This document shows, one piece after another, positions 33,925 through 41,999 of a DNA stretch of 44,736 bases. Made by a program: the position numbers and the translations under genes. The DNA is from an uncultured Persicobacter sp. (GTDB taxonomy: Bacteria > Bacteroidota > Bacteroidia > Cytophagales > Cyclobacteriaceae), in NCBI GenBank assembly GCA_947498325.1, contig CANMKE010000038.1, forward strand, positions 1 through 44,736. Reading direction: 5' to 3'. The notes under the pieces were generated by a model. The model searched no databases. It worked only from the letters and a program-made list of their open reading frames with translations, and was not told the DNA's origin. Each line of letters opens with the position of its first letter. The stretch's first letter is position 1.

Positions 33925-36900
33925 TTAAAAATCAAGCTTTACACCCAAAGAGAAGCTTTTGGCCAATGGCATTGGACCGCGCTGGTAACCTCGTGTATAA
34001 GCTGATTCTGTGTTGGCGTTGATCCCTTCAGGGTTAAGACCTGTATATTCGCTTGAAGTCAAATAAAGCAGATTGCTGCCTGCGAAGAATACGCGAAGAT
34101 TCCTGATATGCTCGCTTTGCAGTGGGAAAGTATAGCCAAAGTTCAGGTTACGCAAAGCCACATAGGAAGCATCCTGCACGTGCCAGTCTGTTTCTGTTTT
34201 TCTCACGGTCAAACCGTCAGGATCATCCAAACCGATTTTATCGTTGGTACCTGCCCAGTGGGTTTGCAAATAGTGGTCATCAATATTGAAAACCGATGCA
34301 CCATGCGATCCCTGGAAGGTAAAACTCAAATCGAACTGCTTGTATCGAACCGTGTTGGTCAATCCCCAAACGAAATCTGGATTGGCTTTACCCAAAACTT
34401 CCATATCATTCTCATCAATCACACCGTCACCGTTCAAGTCCTGCGCATACACATTGTTTGCCTGCAAACCGATTGGCCAGTAAAGACCGAACTCTTCATC
34501 AGTAAGTTCACGCTTCACTCGGTAGCCATAGAATTGAGAGATTGGCGAACCTACCTGCGTCAGGAAGTGATTCGGACGCTTAGATTCTGTGGTAGACTGA
34601 AAGGAATCATGCTGACCGAAATTCAACACCTCATTTTTAGTGGTGGTAAGAGTTGCGGTGGTTTCCCAGGAGAAATCATCCTTCACAATGTTACGGGTGG
34701 TCAGTTCAATTTCCACCCCACTGTTGCGTACTTTTCCGTGGTTTACCCAAAGGGTTTCAAAACCCGACATCGACGGAATATCCATGTTCAGCAGCAACTG
34801 GTCTGTTGTTGATGAATAATATTGAACGCCCAGATACACACGGTTTTCGAACAAACCAATGTTCACCCCACCATTGTACTCAAAGGTTCTCTCCCAGCCC
34901 AAATCAGGGTTACTCTTGTTGTTCAGCACATAACCTGGCACCACATTATCGCTACCCGTTACATAGTTTCCAGAGGCCATATTACCAATGTGCAAATAAT
35001 CGCCGATGGCATTGTTACCTGTTGCACCGTAAGAAGAAGTCAATTTCAATTCACTCACCACCTCACGGAACTGCGCCATGAATGGCTCTTCCATCAGTCT
35101 CCAGCCCACACTCACCGCAGGGAAATACCCCCATCGGTTGTTGGCGCCAAATCTTGAACTGCCATCCCAGCGAGAACTTACCGAAAGCAAATATTTGTTG
35201 CGGAAAGCATAATTCACACGGGCCAAAGTGGAAACCAGATTGTTCTGTGTTTCATAAGTATCATCCTGAACCACCCAGGTGTTTGTCGCCGCAGAAGGTA
35301 ACTGAATTTTATCATTCAAAAACCCATTGGCTCCCGTTCCCAGGCTGTTCACCTTATTGGTCTGGATTGTAAAACCACCCATGGCAGAAATCTCGTGGTC
35401 ACCGATCTTCTTTTTGTAGTTCAGAATATTCTCATTCAGGAAGTTGAAAGTATTCTGATTGAGGTATAGCGCCTCAGGTGCACCATTTCGATGGCCGTAG
35501 GAAGTCTGAAAATAATTTCGCTGGAAGTTGGTATAATAAACGCCACCAGTGGAGCGGAACTCCAAATCGTCGGTGATCTGATAGGCTGCATAAGCATTCA
35601 CATACATCCGAACGGTTTGCTCATCTTTCGGGCGCCCTACCAATTTGGCATAACCATTCACATTACTGGTATTTCGGATATCGGGGTAACCCTGATCGCC
35701 ATAAATAGGGTTGGCACTCGGGCGGAAATGCTCTTCCATCGTCCATGATCCTACGGGGTAGCCTGTCATTGCGGAAGTCTCTGGCGTGTGGAAGCTTGGC
35801 ATCCATGAAGCACTACGCCCGACATCGTGCATACGCGTCTCGATCACGTCGCGCTGTTGCAACGAGCCGTTCATATTTACCCCTACTTTGAATCGCTCAT
35901 TCAGTTTGGTATCGACTTTTACGCGTAAAGAGTATTTTCTGAAGTTGTTACCTTCTACCACCCCTTCGTCGTCCATGGCCTGACCCGAGATATAATAGCT
36001 GGTATTTTCAGAACCGCCACTCAAATTGATCTGATAATTCTGCGAAAAACCTGCGCGGGTCATCTCTTCCATCGCATCGTAATTGTGGCCCAATTGCTGA
36101 GCGAACAAGATCTTTTCTTTGTCTGTTTCTGAAAGATTTGGCTTGTTGAGTGCATAATCTGCCCATGAATTTGGGTTGTCAAGATCGTAACCCAAAGCAG
36201 GGGTTTTCACACTCATGTTTGACGTAAAGGAAACCTTCATTTTTCCTTTTTTACCCGTTTTGGTCGTAATCAAAATCACGCCATTGGCACCACGAGAACC
36301 ATAAATGGCTGCTGATGCCGCATCTTTCAGCACCTCAATAGAGGCCACATCGTTCATGTCCACCGCCGAAAGATCATCAGGAATAGGGAAGCCATCCACC
36401 ACGATTAATGGACCAGAACCCGCATTGATGGTCGCCTGCCCACGAATCTGAATGTAAGGCGTAGCACCAGCGTCACCATCGGTGGTTTGGATCTGTACCC
36501 CCGCCAACTTTCCGTAAAGCGCCTGATCTACCCGAGGAACAGGAATTTGCTCCAGATTGGTGTTCTCCAGTTTGGCAATTGCCCCAGTAAGGTGTGATTT
36601 TTTTTGCTCGCCATAACCCGTTACCACAATCTGGTCGAGCATGACATTGTCTGTTTTTAGAATAGGATTGATTTCAGACCGATTCTGAATTTGGAGATGT
36701 TGGGTTTTAAAGCCGACATAGCTGAAGGTCAGGGTCTCCATGCCCTCAGGAACTTCGATGGTGTAGGCTCCATTAAAATCGGTTACTGTCCCGATCGTTG
36801 AACCATTGACCAGCACCGAAACACCTGGCAGCGCAAAACTTGTTTCGTCTTTTACAATCCCTTTCACCGTGAATGATTGTGCAAAGGCTGAACCCGCCAT

Positions 36901-36945
36901 GAATCCCATGAGTAGAAATACACAGGTAGTAAATAATTTCCTCAT
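33925..36945 (-). CDS. SusC/RagA-family TonB-dependent outer-membrane transporter
   Basis: This 1006-residue transporter has a signal peptide (about 1-22, ending AFAQ), then the CarboxypepD_reg-like domain (about 25-110). The TonB box/plug region has MLDQIVVTGYGEQKKSHLTGAI and DAASAAIYGSRGANGVILITTK, the SusC signature. A 22-strand barrel extends to the C-terminal SFSLGVKLDF. It imports its ligand together with the SusD partner downstream, powered by TonB. It is the first gene of the unit, and an operator-like palindrome lies 94 bases upstream. No anti-sigma/ECF gene is adjacent, and no N-terminal STN domain is seen, so regulation by a trans-envelope sigma cascade is unlikely. Confidence 0.97.
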   Translation of the reverse strand: MRKLFTTCVFLLMGFMAGSAFAQSFTVKGIVKDETSFALPGVSVLVNGSTIGTVTDFNGAYTIEVPEGMETLTFSYVGFKTQHLQIQNRSEINPILKTDNVMLDQIVVTGYGEQKKSHLTGAIAKLENTNLEQIPVPRVDQALYGKLAGVQIQTTDGDAGATPYIQIRGQATINAGSGPLIVVDGFPIPDDLSAVDMNDVASIEVLKDAASAAIYGSRGANGVILITTKTGKKGKMKVSFTSNMSVKTPALGYDLDNPNSWADYALNKPNLSETDKEKILFAQQLGHNYDAMEEMTRAGFSQNYQINLSGGSENTSYYISGQAMDDEGVVEGNNFRKYSLRVKVDTKLNERFKVGVNMNGSLQQRDVIETRMHDVGRSASWMPSFHTPETSAMTGYPVGSWTMEEHFRPSANPIYGDQGYPDIRNTSNVNGYAKLVGRPKDEQTVRMYVNAYAAYQITDDLEFRSTGGVYYTNFQRNYFQTSYGHRNGAPEALYLNQNTFNFLNENILNYKKKIGDHEISAMGGFTIQTNKVNSLGTGANGFLNDKIQLPSAATNTWVVQDDTYETQNNLVSTLARVNYAFRNKYLLSVSSRWDGSSRFGANNRWGYFPAVSVGWRLMEEPFMAQFREVVSELKLTSSYGATGNNAIGDYLHIGNMASGNYVTGSDNVVPGYVLNNKSNPDLGWERTFEYNGGVNIGLFENRVYLGVQYYSSTTDQLLLNMDIPSMSGFETLWVNHGKVRNSGVEIELTTRNIVKDDFSWETTATLTTTKNEVLNFGQHDSFQSTTESKRPNHFLTQVGSPISQFYGYRVKRELTDEEFGLYWPIGLQANNVYAQDLNGDGVIDENDMEVLGKANPDFVWGLTNTVRYKQFDLSFTFQGSHGASVFNIDDHYLQTHWAGTNDKIGLDDPDGLTVRKTETDWHVQDASYVALRNLNFGYTFPLQSEHIRNLRVFFAGSNLLYLTSSEYTGLNPEGINANTESAYTRGYQRGPMPLAKSFSLGVKLDF

Positions 36946-37263
36946 AAAAATAAAGAAGTTGTTAAAAAATAGGTTAATGAAAACTGAAGCCTTCTACGCC
37001 ACTACCTTATTCACTCATTCAGCTTATCATAAATCTAATTTGGTAAACCAAAAACCAAATACCAAGAATTTTCATGATTATTTAATTTTATTTACATTAT
37101 CAGCTATAAAAAGACCTATTTATTTACAATAATAGCATACAACAAGGGCTTGAATTAAAATAGTCTTAATAGGGCTAAAAACAACAAAATGTTCACGAAG
37201 GCTTCCCTTAATTGAAAAAAATACTGACCTTCGCAGTGGATAAACCAATAATAGAATTACCCT
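36946..37263. other. Spacer between divergent susC and sbcB
   Basis: These 318 bases are AT-rich. They contain the TTTGGTAAACCAAA operator-like palindrome and repeats of its half-site on the susC side. I find no exact TAnnTTTG box on either strand here and no gene. Confidence 0.4.
37039..37052. promoter_or_regulatory. Operator-like palindrome upstream of susC
   Basis: TTTGGTAAACCAAA is a perfect 14-bp palindrome centred about 100 bases upstream of the susC ATG. Its 12-bp core is the exact reverse complement of the core of the site between the SSS and MFS transporter genes (41922-41937). The TGGTnnACCA core resembles FadR-subfamily GntR operators. Two further ACCAA half-sites follow at 7-bp steps. 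Confidence 0.6.
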
Positions 37264-38688
37264 ATGCGTACATTTCTTTTTTACGATTTAGAAACCTCAG
37301 GACTTCATCATGCCTTCGATCAGGTATTGCAATTTGGTGCCATTCGAACCAATGAACAACTCGAGGAAATTGAACGCCACGAGTTCCGCATCAAAATACG
37401 CCCGGATGTGATCCCTTCACCTGAAGCGCTGACCACCACCAAGGTGAACCCCGAGTTGCTACATCAAGGAACGTACAATGAGTATGAGGCCATCAAGGTG
37501 ATCCATGCGCTCTTCAACACCCCAGAAACCACCTCTATCGGTTACAATTCTATTGGTTTTGACGACCTGATGCTTCGCCATGCATTTTACCGCAACCTCT
37601 TCGACCCTTATACCCACGGGTACAGCAACAAATGCAGCCGAGCGGATTTATTGCCCGTAGCGATTATCTACCGACAATTTGCCCCTGAAGGCATTCAGTG
37701 GCCCGTTACCGAGGAAGGCAAACCGAGCATGAAGCTGGAGCTGATCTCAAAATTGAATGCTTTGGCTTCTGGCAATGCCCATGACGCCATGGTGGATGTC
37801 GAGGCCACGCTGGCACTCGCACGAAAAATGAAACAGAATGCCACCATCTGGAGCTGGGCTATGGGCTATTTCGATAAAAACAATTACAATAGCCGACTCG
37901 AAAAATACCTCGAAGCCAAAAAGCTTGGGGAACAACTGACTATTCAGTGGGGATTGCTGGTGGACAATAAACTTGGCGGACTGAACGGCTACCAGGCACC
38001 CGTGCTTTACCTCGGATTTACGGGCATGAAACAACACCTATACCTTCAGCTTGACCGCACAGATTTGGAGGCCGCTGATCAGGAAGGGACGCTTAACGAA
38101 CTCAATTGCGTGTGGAGAGGCAAGGCTGGAGAACCGCCATTTATCCTTCCTTTTGATAAATTACAAAGCGAATATATTACTGAGGAACGTAGAGCACTGA
38201 TGTCAAAAAATATACAGTGGATAAAAAATAATCCTCAGTCATTTGAGCAACTTCGCCAATTTCAGATTGATTTCAGATATGCCGAAGTACAAAATGTAGA
38301 TGAGGATGATCGCATCTATCAGGGGTTTTGGGAGAGCAAGGTAAAAAACATGAACCTGTCCTTTCACCAAGCCAAAGACTGGAATGAAAAGTATGATATT
38401 GCGGGCCTTTACCCCAATGAAACTGTCCGAACGCTTGCCCGCAGAATTCTGTTCAGAAATGAAGAACGCCTGAGCCCTGAACTTGGCGCCCAGCAAATGG
38501 AATTTATTACGGAAAGATGGGCCGACGAAGACATTATCGATAAAACAGGCAGACCCCGTTTAACGGCTCAAAAAGCCCTTGAGCGCACGGAAGAACTCCT
38601 TCAGGAAGAAAATTTAGCCGACGATAATCGACAGATTTTAGAGGAATATATGGAATGGCTGCACGAAAGACTGGCCAATTTCTATTAA
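37264..38688 (+). CDS. sbcB: Exodeoxyribonuclease I
   Basis: This 474-residue 3'-5' single-strand DNA exonuclease of the DEDDh superfamily is used in recombination and mismatch repair. It is the same length as E. coli ExoI (475). Catalytic acidic residues are D8 and E10 (FYDLETSG) and D100 or D101 (SIGFDDLMLRHAFYRNLFDPY). The last motif, HDAMVDVEATLALARK, gives H173 and D178. The ExoI-specific SH3-like and C-terminal helical domains follow (about 200-474, ending LEEYMEWLHERL). The family is best known from gammaproteobacteria, so a full-length copy in a Bacteroidota genome is notable. Confidence 0.93.
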   Translation: MRTFLFYDLETSGLHHAFDQVLQFGAIRTNEQLEEIERHEFRIKIRPDVIPSPEALTTTKVNPELLHQGTYNEYEAIKVIHALFNTPETTSIGYNSIGFDDLMLRHAFYRNLFDPYTHGYSNKCSRADLLPVAIIYRQFAPEGIQWPVTEEGKPSMKLELISKLNALASGNAHDAMVDVEATLALARKMKQNATIWSWAMGYFDKNNYNSRLEKYLEAKKLGEQLTIQWGLLVDNKLGGLNGYQAPVLYLGFTGMKQHLYLQLDRTDLEAADQEGTLNELNCVWRGKAGEPPFILPFDKLQSEYITEERRALMSKNIQWIKNNPQSFEQLRQFQIDFRYAEVQNVDEDDRIYQGFWESKVKNMNLSFHQAKDWNEKYDIAGLYPNETVRTLARRILFRNEERLSPELGAQQMEFITERWADEDIIDKTGRPRLTAQKALERTEELLQEENLADDNRQILEEYMEWLHERLANFY

Positions 38689-38754
38689 CGACTCCTAAAA
38701 TTGACCTTCCTGCTGGACCGTCAGTATATTGGTTTTGATTTTGGCTAAGCAGAT

Positions 38755-38800
38755 AAAAAAGGCGCCCTTAACAATGTAGCGATATAGTGTTAAGGGCGCT
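38755..38800 (-). terminator. Strong minus-strand intrinsic terminator
   Basis: GCGCCCTTAACA and TGTTAAGGGCGC form a perfect 12-bp stem around a 14-nt loop. On the minus strand it is followed by C then six T. On the plus strand no T-run follows, so it does not serve sbcB well. The nearest minus-strand gene stop is 390 bases away at 39190. Confidence 0.85.
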
Positions 38801-38904
38801 TCTGAATCAATCCATGATAATGAAATCACAGGGACTTTTTGGTATATATATTTTCCAGTACCAAATTCAATTGAATTTAAACAAACGCTATGCCACAAGG
38901 GCAA
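38755..38904 (-). ncRNA. Candidate small RNA
   Basis: A minus-strand -7 box TATATTTG (38909-38916) lies about 150 bases upstream of a strong terminator, with no supported protein gene between. A 69-codon frame begins at the predicted transcription start (38904) but runs through and past the terminator, so it is unlikely to be a gene. No -33 box was found. The alternative is a long 3' leader of the 39190-39969 gene. Confidence 0.35.
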
Positions 38905-39189
38905 ATCTCAAATATATAGACATCAATAATCATTGATGATTGATCGACTTTCAGACCTCCTGACAAATATCAATACTGAATATGTTAGTCTGAAGGTTTT
39001 GACCTAAAAAAACGCACTGAAATCTATTCCTTGTGCCATCATTAGATCAATGCATGCCAACAAATCCCCTCAGTGGCTACTTATCCGCTAATACTGACAT
39101 CAGCAAGGATAGACGCCGCTCCGTTGGTGCTTAGTCGTGGCAGCCATATACTGCCTCTGACCGTTGGCCTGCAAATAATCGTGCAGTTT

Positions 39190-39969
39190 TTACAATTCTG
39201 CCATCATGGCACTGATTCTGCCCAAAGCGTCAATTTTCGCATTAGGATTCACCACTCCACTATTGAATTTCAGCCAAACGCCTTCACCCGGATCAATGTA
39301 TTTGGCACCTTGCTTGGGTTTTCCCTGCACCACTGCTTCCCAGTTGTACTCTGGCACATAAATATCCTTGAGGTAGTTCTTCACTTCCGCCCAAGGGTAT
39401 TCTTTTTCAACGGGTGCAAGCCCTTTTTGCTCTTTAGTAATCAGAAACTGACGAACGGCAAACTTCACTTCCATGCTTACTTTCAGTGGCTGTTCCTCCG
39501 TCAGGTCCATATAGCGAATTTCCAGCGGCTTTGAACGACCTGCCAATTCATATACGGCCTGAATCGCTTCTTCCATAAAGTACAACCATAAATCCATCTC
39601 TCCAGGATAGCCCACAAAAGTGTTCCCATCAAGATCGAGCAAGGTAACCTCAATCACAGGATCTTCAGGCTTGCGGCTGACCTTTTTGCGAATCCATGAT
39701 GTTTTCGAAAGAATCTCCTCGAACTCTTCCTCCCACAAAACGGGCAAGTTCCCTTTCCAGCTGAAGTTATCATCAGGAGCAAAGCCTTCATCAACTATTT
39801 CCTGCTCCGACAGCTCCTCACGGAACAAATACTCAATCTTGTAGCGGGTAAATAACTGATCCTGAAGATCAATCGCCAACTCGTACTGACAACAAAACGG
39901 CGGAGGTACGTCCCCCGAGTAATATTTTATAGTAATGCCTGCCAAGGCAGTGAATCCAATATTTTCCAT
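39190..39969 (-). CDS. Hypothetical protein
   Basis: This 259-residue acidic protein has no signal peptide and no membrane segment. It is rich in Trp, Glu and Tyr. Visible features are an N-terminal beta-rich stretch with PPPFCCQYELAIDLQDQ, a basic patch SWIRKKVSRKPED near 92-104, and a C-terminal stretch KQGAKYIDPGEGVWLKFNSG. I do not recognise a family. Codon use resembles the core genes, so it is probably expressed. It stands alone between the candidate sRNA and repeat debris. Confidence 0.65.
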   Translation of the reverse strand: MENIGFTALAGITIKYYSGDVPPPFCCQYELAIDLQDQLFTRYKIEYLFREELSEQEIVDEGFAPDDNFSWKGNLPVLWEEEFEEILSKTSWIRKKVSRKPEDPVIEVTLLDLDGNTFVGYPGEMDLWLYFMEEAIQAVYELAGRSKPLEIRYMDLTEEQPLKVSMEVKFAVRQFLITKEQKGLAPVEKEYPWAEVKNYLKDIYVPEYNWEAVVQGKPKQGAKYIDPGEGVWLKFNSGVVNPNAKIDALGRISAMMAEL

Positions 39970-40068
39970 AGTGTAAAATTAATCAATTCATTTGAAAGGC
40001 GATAAACCTGATCGAATTAATGATTTGTTTTTATATTTTCAAAATCCATGGGTACAGTGCGTGGTCCC

Positions 40069-40168
40069 GTAGAGAGGTTAGAATTAACGACTAACGCAGT
40101 GTTGATTTATAGGCTACCGCTTGAATTATTCAATTTGTGATGTGAGTCGTTAAAAATAACACCTCTAC
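40069..40168. repeat. Imperfect inverted-repeat element (about 100 bp)
   Basis: The left arm at 40069-40091 begins GTAGAGAGGTTA and ends TTAACGAC. The complement of 40146-40168 begins GTAGAGGTGTTA and ends TTAACGAC. The roughly 54-bp centre has no coding potential. It is a MITE-like or IS-remnant structure with no clear target duplication. Confidence 0.45.
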
Positions 40169-40224
40169 AAGCATTTCAAATTTAGACCTGGGGCAGGTTA
40201 AAATCCTTAATTTAATAACATTGA

Positions 40225-40260
40225 GTCAGCCCATACAGTAGGCAAATAATATTTCGTAAG
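40225..40260. repeat. Dispersed repeat related to the 2.7-kb MITE-like element
   Basis: GTCAGCCCATACAGT followed by a near-identical CAAATAA(A/T)ATTTCGT tract matches 2672-2706 with only a few differences. The two copies are 37.5 kb apart, in the same orientation and both in spacers, indicating fragments of one mobile or repeat family. Confidence 0.6.
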
Positions 40261-40291
40261 GCAGTCTCATTAGTCAACCTCTCTTTAAAAA

Positions 40292-40320
40292 AAATCTGTG
40301 TTAATCTGTGAAATCTGTGG
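40292..40320. repeat. Triple CACAGATT repeat overlapping the symporter stop
   Basis: Read on the minus strand, CACAGATT occurs three times at 10-bp steps. The first two copies encode the last residues of the symporter (STDFTD) and its stop codon. I have the impression that this kind of CACAGATT tract recurs in other genomes, but I cannot verify that here. Confidence 0.55.
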
Positions 40321-41761
40321 ATGATATACTTGCCAAACGATTAAACAACGCCAACAAGCCCACCATCAGTCCTCCATTCAAGATCAACAACTCAAAGCCA
40401 AACTGATAGCCCCTAAACCACTGCTGACTGTTGGTCGAAATTACCCAGCAAATTAAAGGCGCCAAGATGGAGGCCACAGGCGTTGCCCAAGCAGGCAAAC
40501 TTCTTTCTTTAAAGAAAAATGCAAAGCAGAACATGCCCAACAGCGGGCCGTATGTGTATCCCGCCACTTTGAATACCGCCGTCACCACGCTTTGGTTTTG
40601 TACCGCATCAAAGACCACAATCACCAACCACATTAAAACAGATAGACTGACATGAACCACCGTCCTGAAGCGTTTGGTGGGTTGTTTTTTATCGAACCAG
40701 TCGATACACACGCTCGTGGTAAGTGCAGTCAGGGAAGAGTCTGCCGAAGAATAGGCCGAGGCGATGATGCCCAACAAAAAGGCAATACTGACCCCCATCG
40801 GCATGTATTGCAAAGCGAGCATCGGAAATAGCTGATCACCCTTTTCAGGAAAGGGCAACCCTGCATCGATGGCGTATAAATATAGACAGGCGCCTGTGAA
40901 CAGGAAAAAAGCACAGGAAATCAAAAAGCTGATACTGAACCAGCGCATATTCTTTTGGGCGGAAGGCAGGTCTTTACAGGTCAAATTCTTCTGCATCATG
41001 TTTTGATCCAAGCCCACCATCACGATCGTAATAAAAATTCCTGCGAAAAACTGTTTGGGAAAGAAGGTCGCCGACTGCCATTGCCAATCCCACAATTGGG
41101 TGTAGCCCTGCCCCGAAGCACCTGCCCACAATTCCCCGAAACTCATCGATAGATGTGCCTTAATATAAAACAGGGTAACGAACACCGCCACAAGCATACA
41201 GGCTGTTTGTAAAGTATCAGTCCAAACGATCGTCTTGATGCCCGAACGGAAAGTATAGGCGTAAATCATCAGGATCATGATCGCCACCGTGACAGGAAAG
41301 GGAATACCCACAGGATCAAAAAAGGCCATCTGAAGAACCATCACCGCAAGAAACATCCGAAAGGAAGCGCCGATCAATTGCGACACCACAAAAGCTACCG
41401 AGGCCGTACGATGACTGACCCGCCCGAGTCGTTGGGCAATCAATTCGTAAATACTCGTCACCTTATTCCTATAATACAGTGGCAACAGCACTTCGGCAAT
41501 GAGCCAATAGCCCACAAAATTCCCCAACACAAATTGCAGATAGGCAAAGCCCTGCACATTCACCTGCCCCGGCACCGAAATGAAAGTTACCCCACTCAAT
41601 GAAGCCCCCACCATTCCGAAGGCCACCAAATACCAGGGCGAAGCATGGTTTCCTGAAAAGAAAGCATCGCTGTTACTGTTGCGGCCAGTAAAATAAGAGA
41701 GCATGATCAGCAACAGGAAATAGGCAAAAAGGATAACAAAAACGAGCGTTGGTGACATCAT
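40301..41761 (-). CDS. Sodium:solute symporter (SSS family)
   Basis: This 486-residue inner-membrane symporter has about 13 hydrophobic segments and couples Na+ to uptake of a sugar, acid, amino acid or nucleobase-like solute. Family features are the N-terminal YFLLLIMLSYFTGR, GNHASPWYLVAFGMVGASLSGVTFISVPG (TM2 with GxxGxSxSG-like pattern), and LLGIIASAYSSADSSLTALTTS in the sodium-site helix. The start at 41761 (or 41758, ATGATG) is favoured because a complete promoter lies between it and an upstream ATG at 41821. The last six residues are encoded by a CACAGATT repeat. It is divergent from the MFS gene, and an operator-like palindrome lies between them. Confidence 0.92.
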   Translation of the reverse strand: MMSPTLVFVILFAYFLLLIMLSYFTGRNSNSDAFFSGNHASPWYLVAFGMVGASLSGVTFISVPGQVNVQGFAYLQFVLGNFVGYWLIAEVLLPLYYRNKVTSIYELIAQRLGRVSHRTASVAFVVSQLIGASFRMFLAVMVLQMAFFDPVGIPFPVTVAIMILMIYAYTFRSGIKTIVWTDTLQTACMLVAVFVTLFYIKAHLSMSFGELWAGASGQGYTQLWDWQWQSATFFPKQFFAGIFITIVMVGLDQNMMQKNLTCKDLPSAQKNMRWFSISFLISCAFFLFTGACLYLYAIDAGLPFPEKGDQLFPMLALQYMPMGVSIAFLLGIIASAYSSADSSLTALTTSVCIDWFDKKQPTKRFRTVVHVSLSVLMWLVIVVFDAVQNQSVVTAVFKVAGYTYGPLLGMFCFAFFFKERSLPAWATPVASILAPLICWVISTNSQQWFRGYQFGFELLILNGGLMVGLLALFNRLASISSTDFTD

Positions 41762-41791
41762 AAAAATACTGTAGTGTCCGTGATAAAAGCT

Positions 41792-41822
41792 CAAAATTAA
41801 ACCCTTTGCGCAAGGAAGCAAA
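41792..41822 (-). promoter_or_regulatory. Promoter of the SSS symporter gene
   Basis: On the minus strand TTTG (41819-41822) and TAATTTTG (41792-41799) are separated by 19 bases, a complete -33/-7 promoter. The predicted leader is about 26 nt. Confidence 0.7.
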
Positions 41823-41921
41823 TAAATACCTCAGCTATCGCAAGCCCCCCTTCCCGTGATCGCTCAATAAATAAGCCTGAACCCGAGAAAGCGTAAAAGT
41901 ATGTTTGTGCATATACCTCAA

Positions 41922-41937
41922 AATTGGTTTACCAATT
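41922..41937. promoter_or_regulatory. Operator-like palindrome between the SSS and MFS genes
   Basis: AATTGGTTTACCAATT consists of AATTGGT and ACCAATT around TT. Its 12-bp core TTGGTTTACCAA is the exact reverse complement of the core upstream of susC. It lies about 37 bases upstream of the MFS -7 box and about 100 bases upstream of the SSS -33 box. It could serve both genes. Confidence 0.62.
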
Positions 41938-41973
41938 ATTAAACGATCCTTAGGTCAATTCAACTTATTGCCC

Positions 41974-41981
41974 TAATTTTG
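41974..41981 (+). promoter_or_regulatory. -7 element of the MFS transporter promoter
   Basis: TAATTTTG fits TAnnTTTG and ends 18 bases before the ATG at 42000. No -33 TTTG lies at normal spacing. The operator-like palindrome is in a position suited to an activator. Confidence 0.55.
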
Positions 41982-41999
41982 TGGCAGATAAAATCAAAT

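Larger units (their letters stand above)
38689..39189. other. Spacer after sbcB with a candidate minus-strand small RNA
   Basis: No protein gene is supported in these 501 bases. On the minus strand a TATATTTG -7 box (38909-38916) and a strong terminator (38755-38800) bracket about 150 bases, listed separately. The part from 38930 to 39189 is featureless apart from short palindromes. Confidence 0.4.

Noticed and set aside
38695-38904. 69-codon minus-strand frame after sbcB
   Set aside because: It runs through a strong terminator on its own strand; a small RNA is the better reading.
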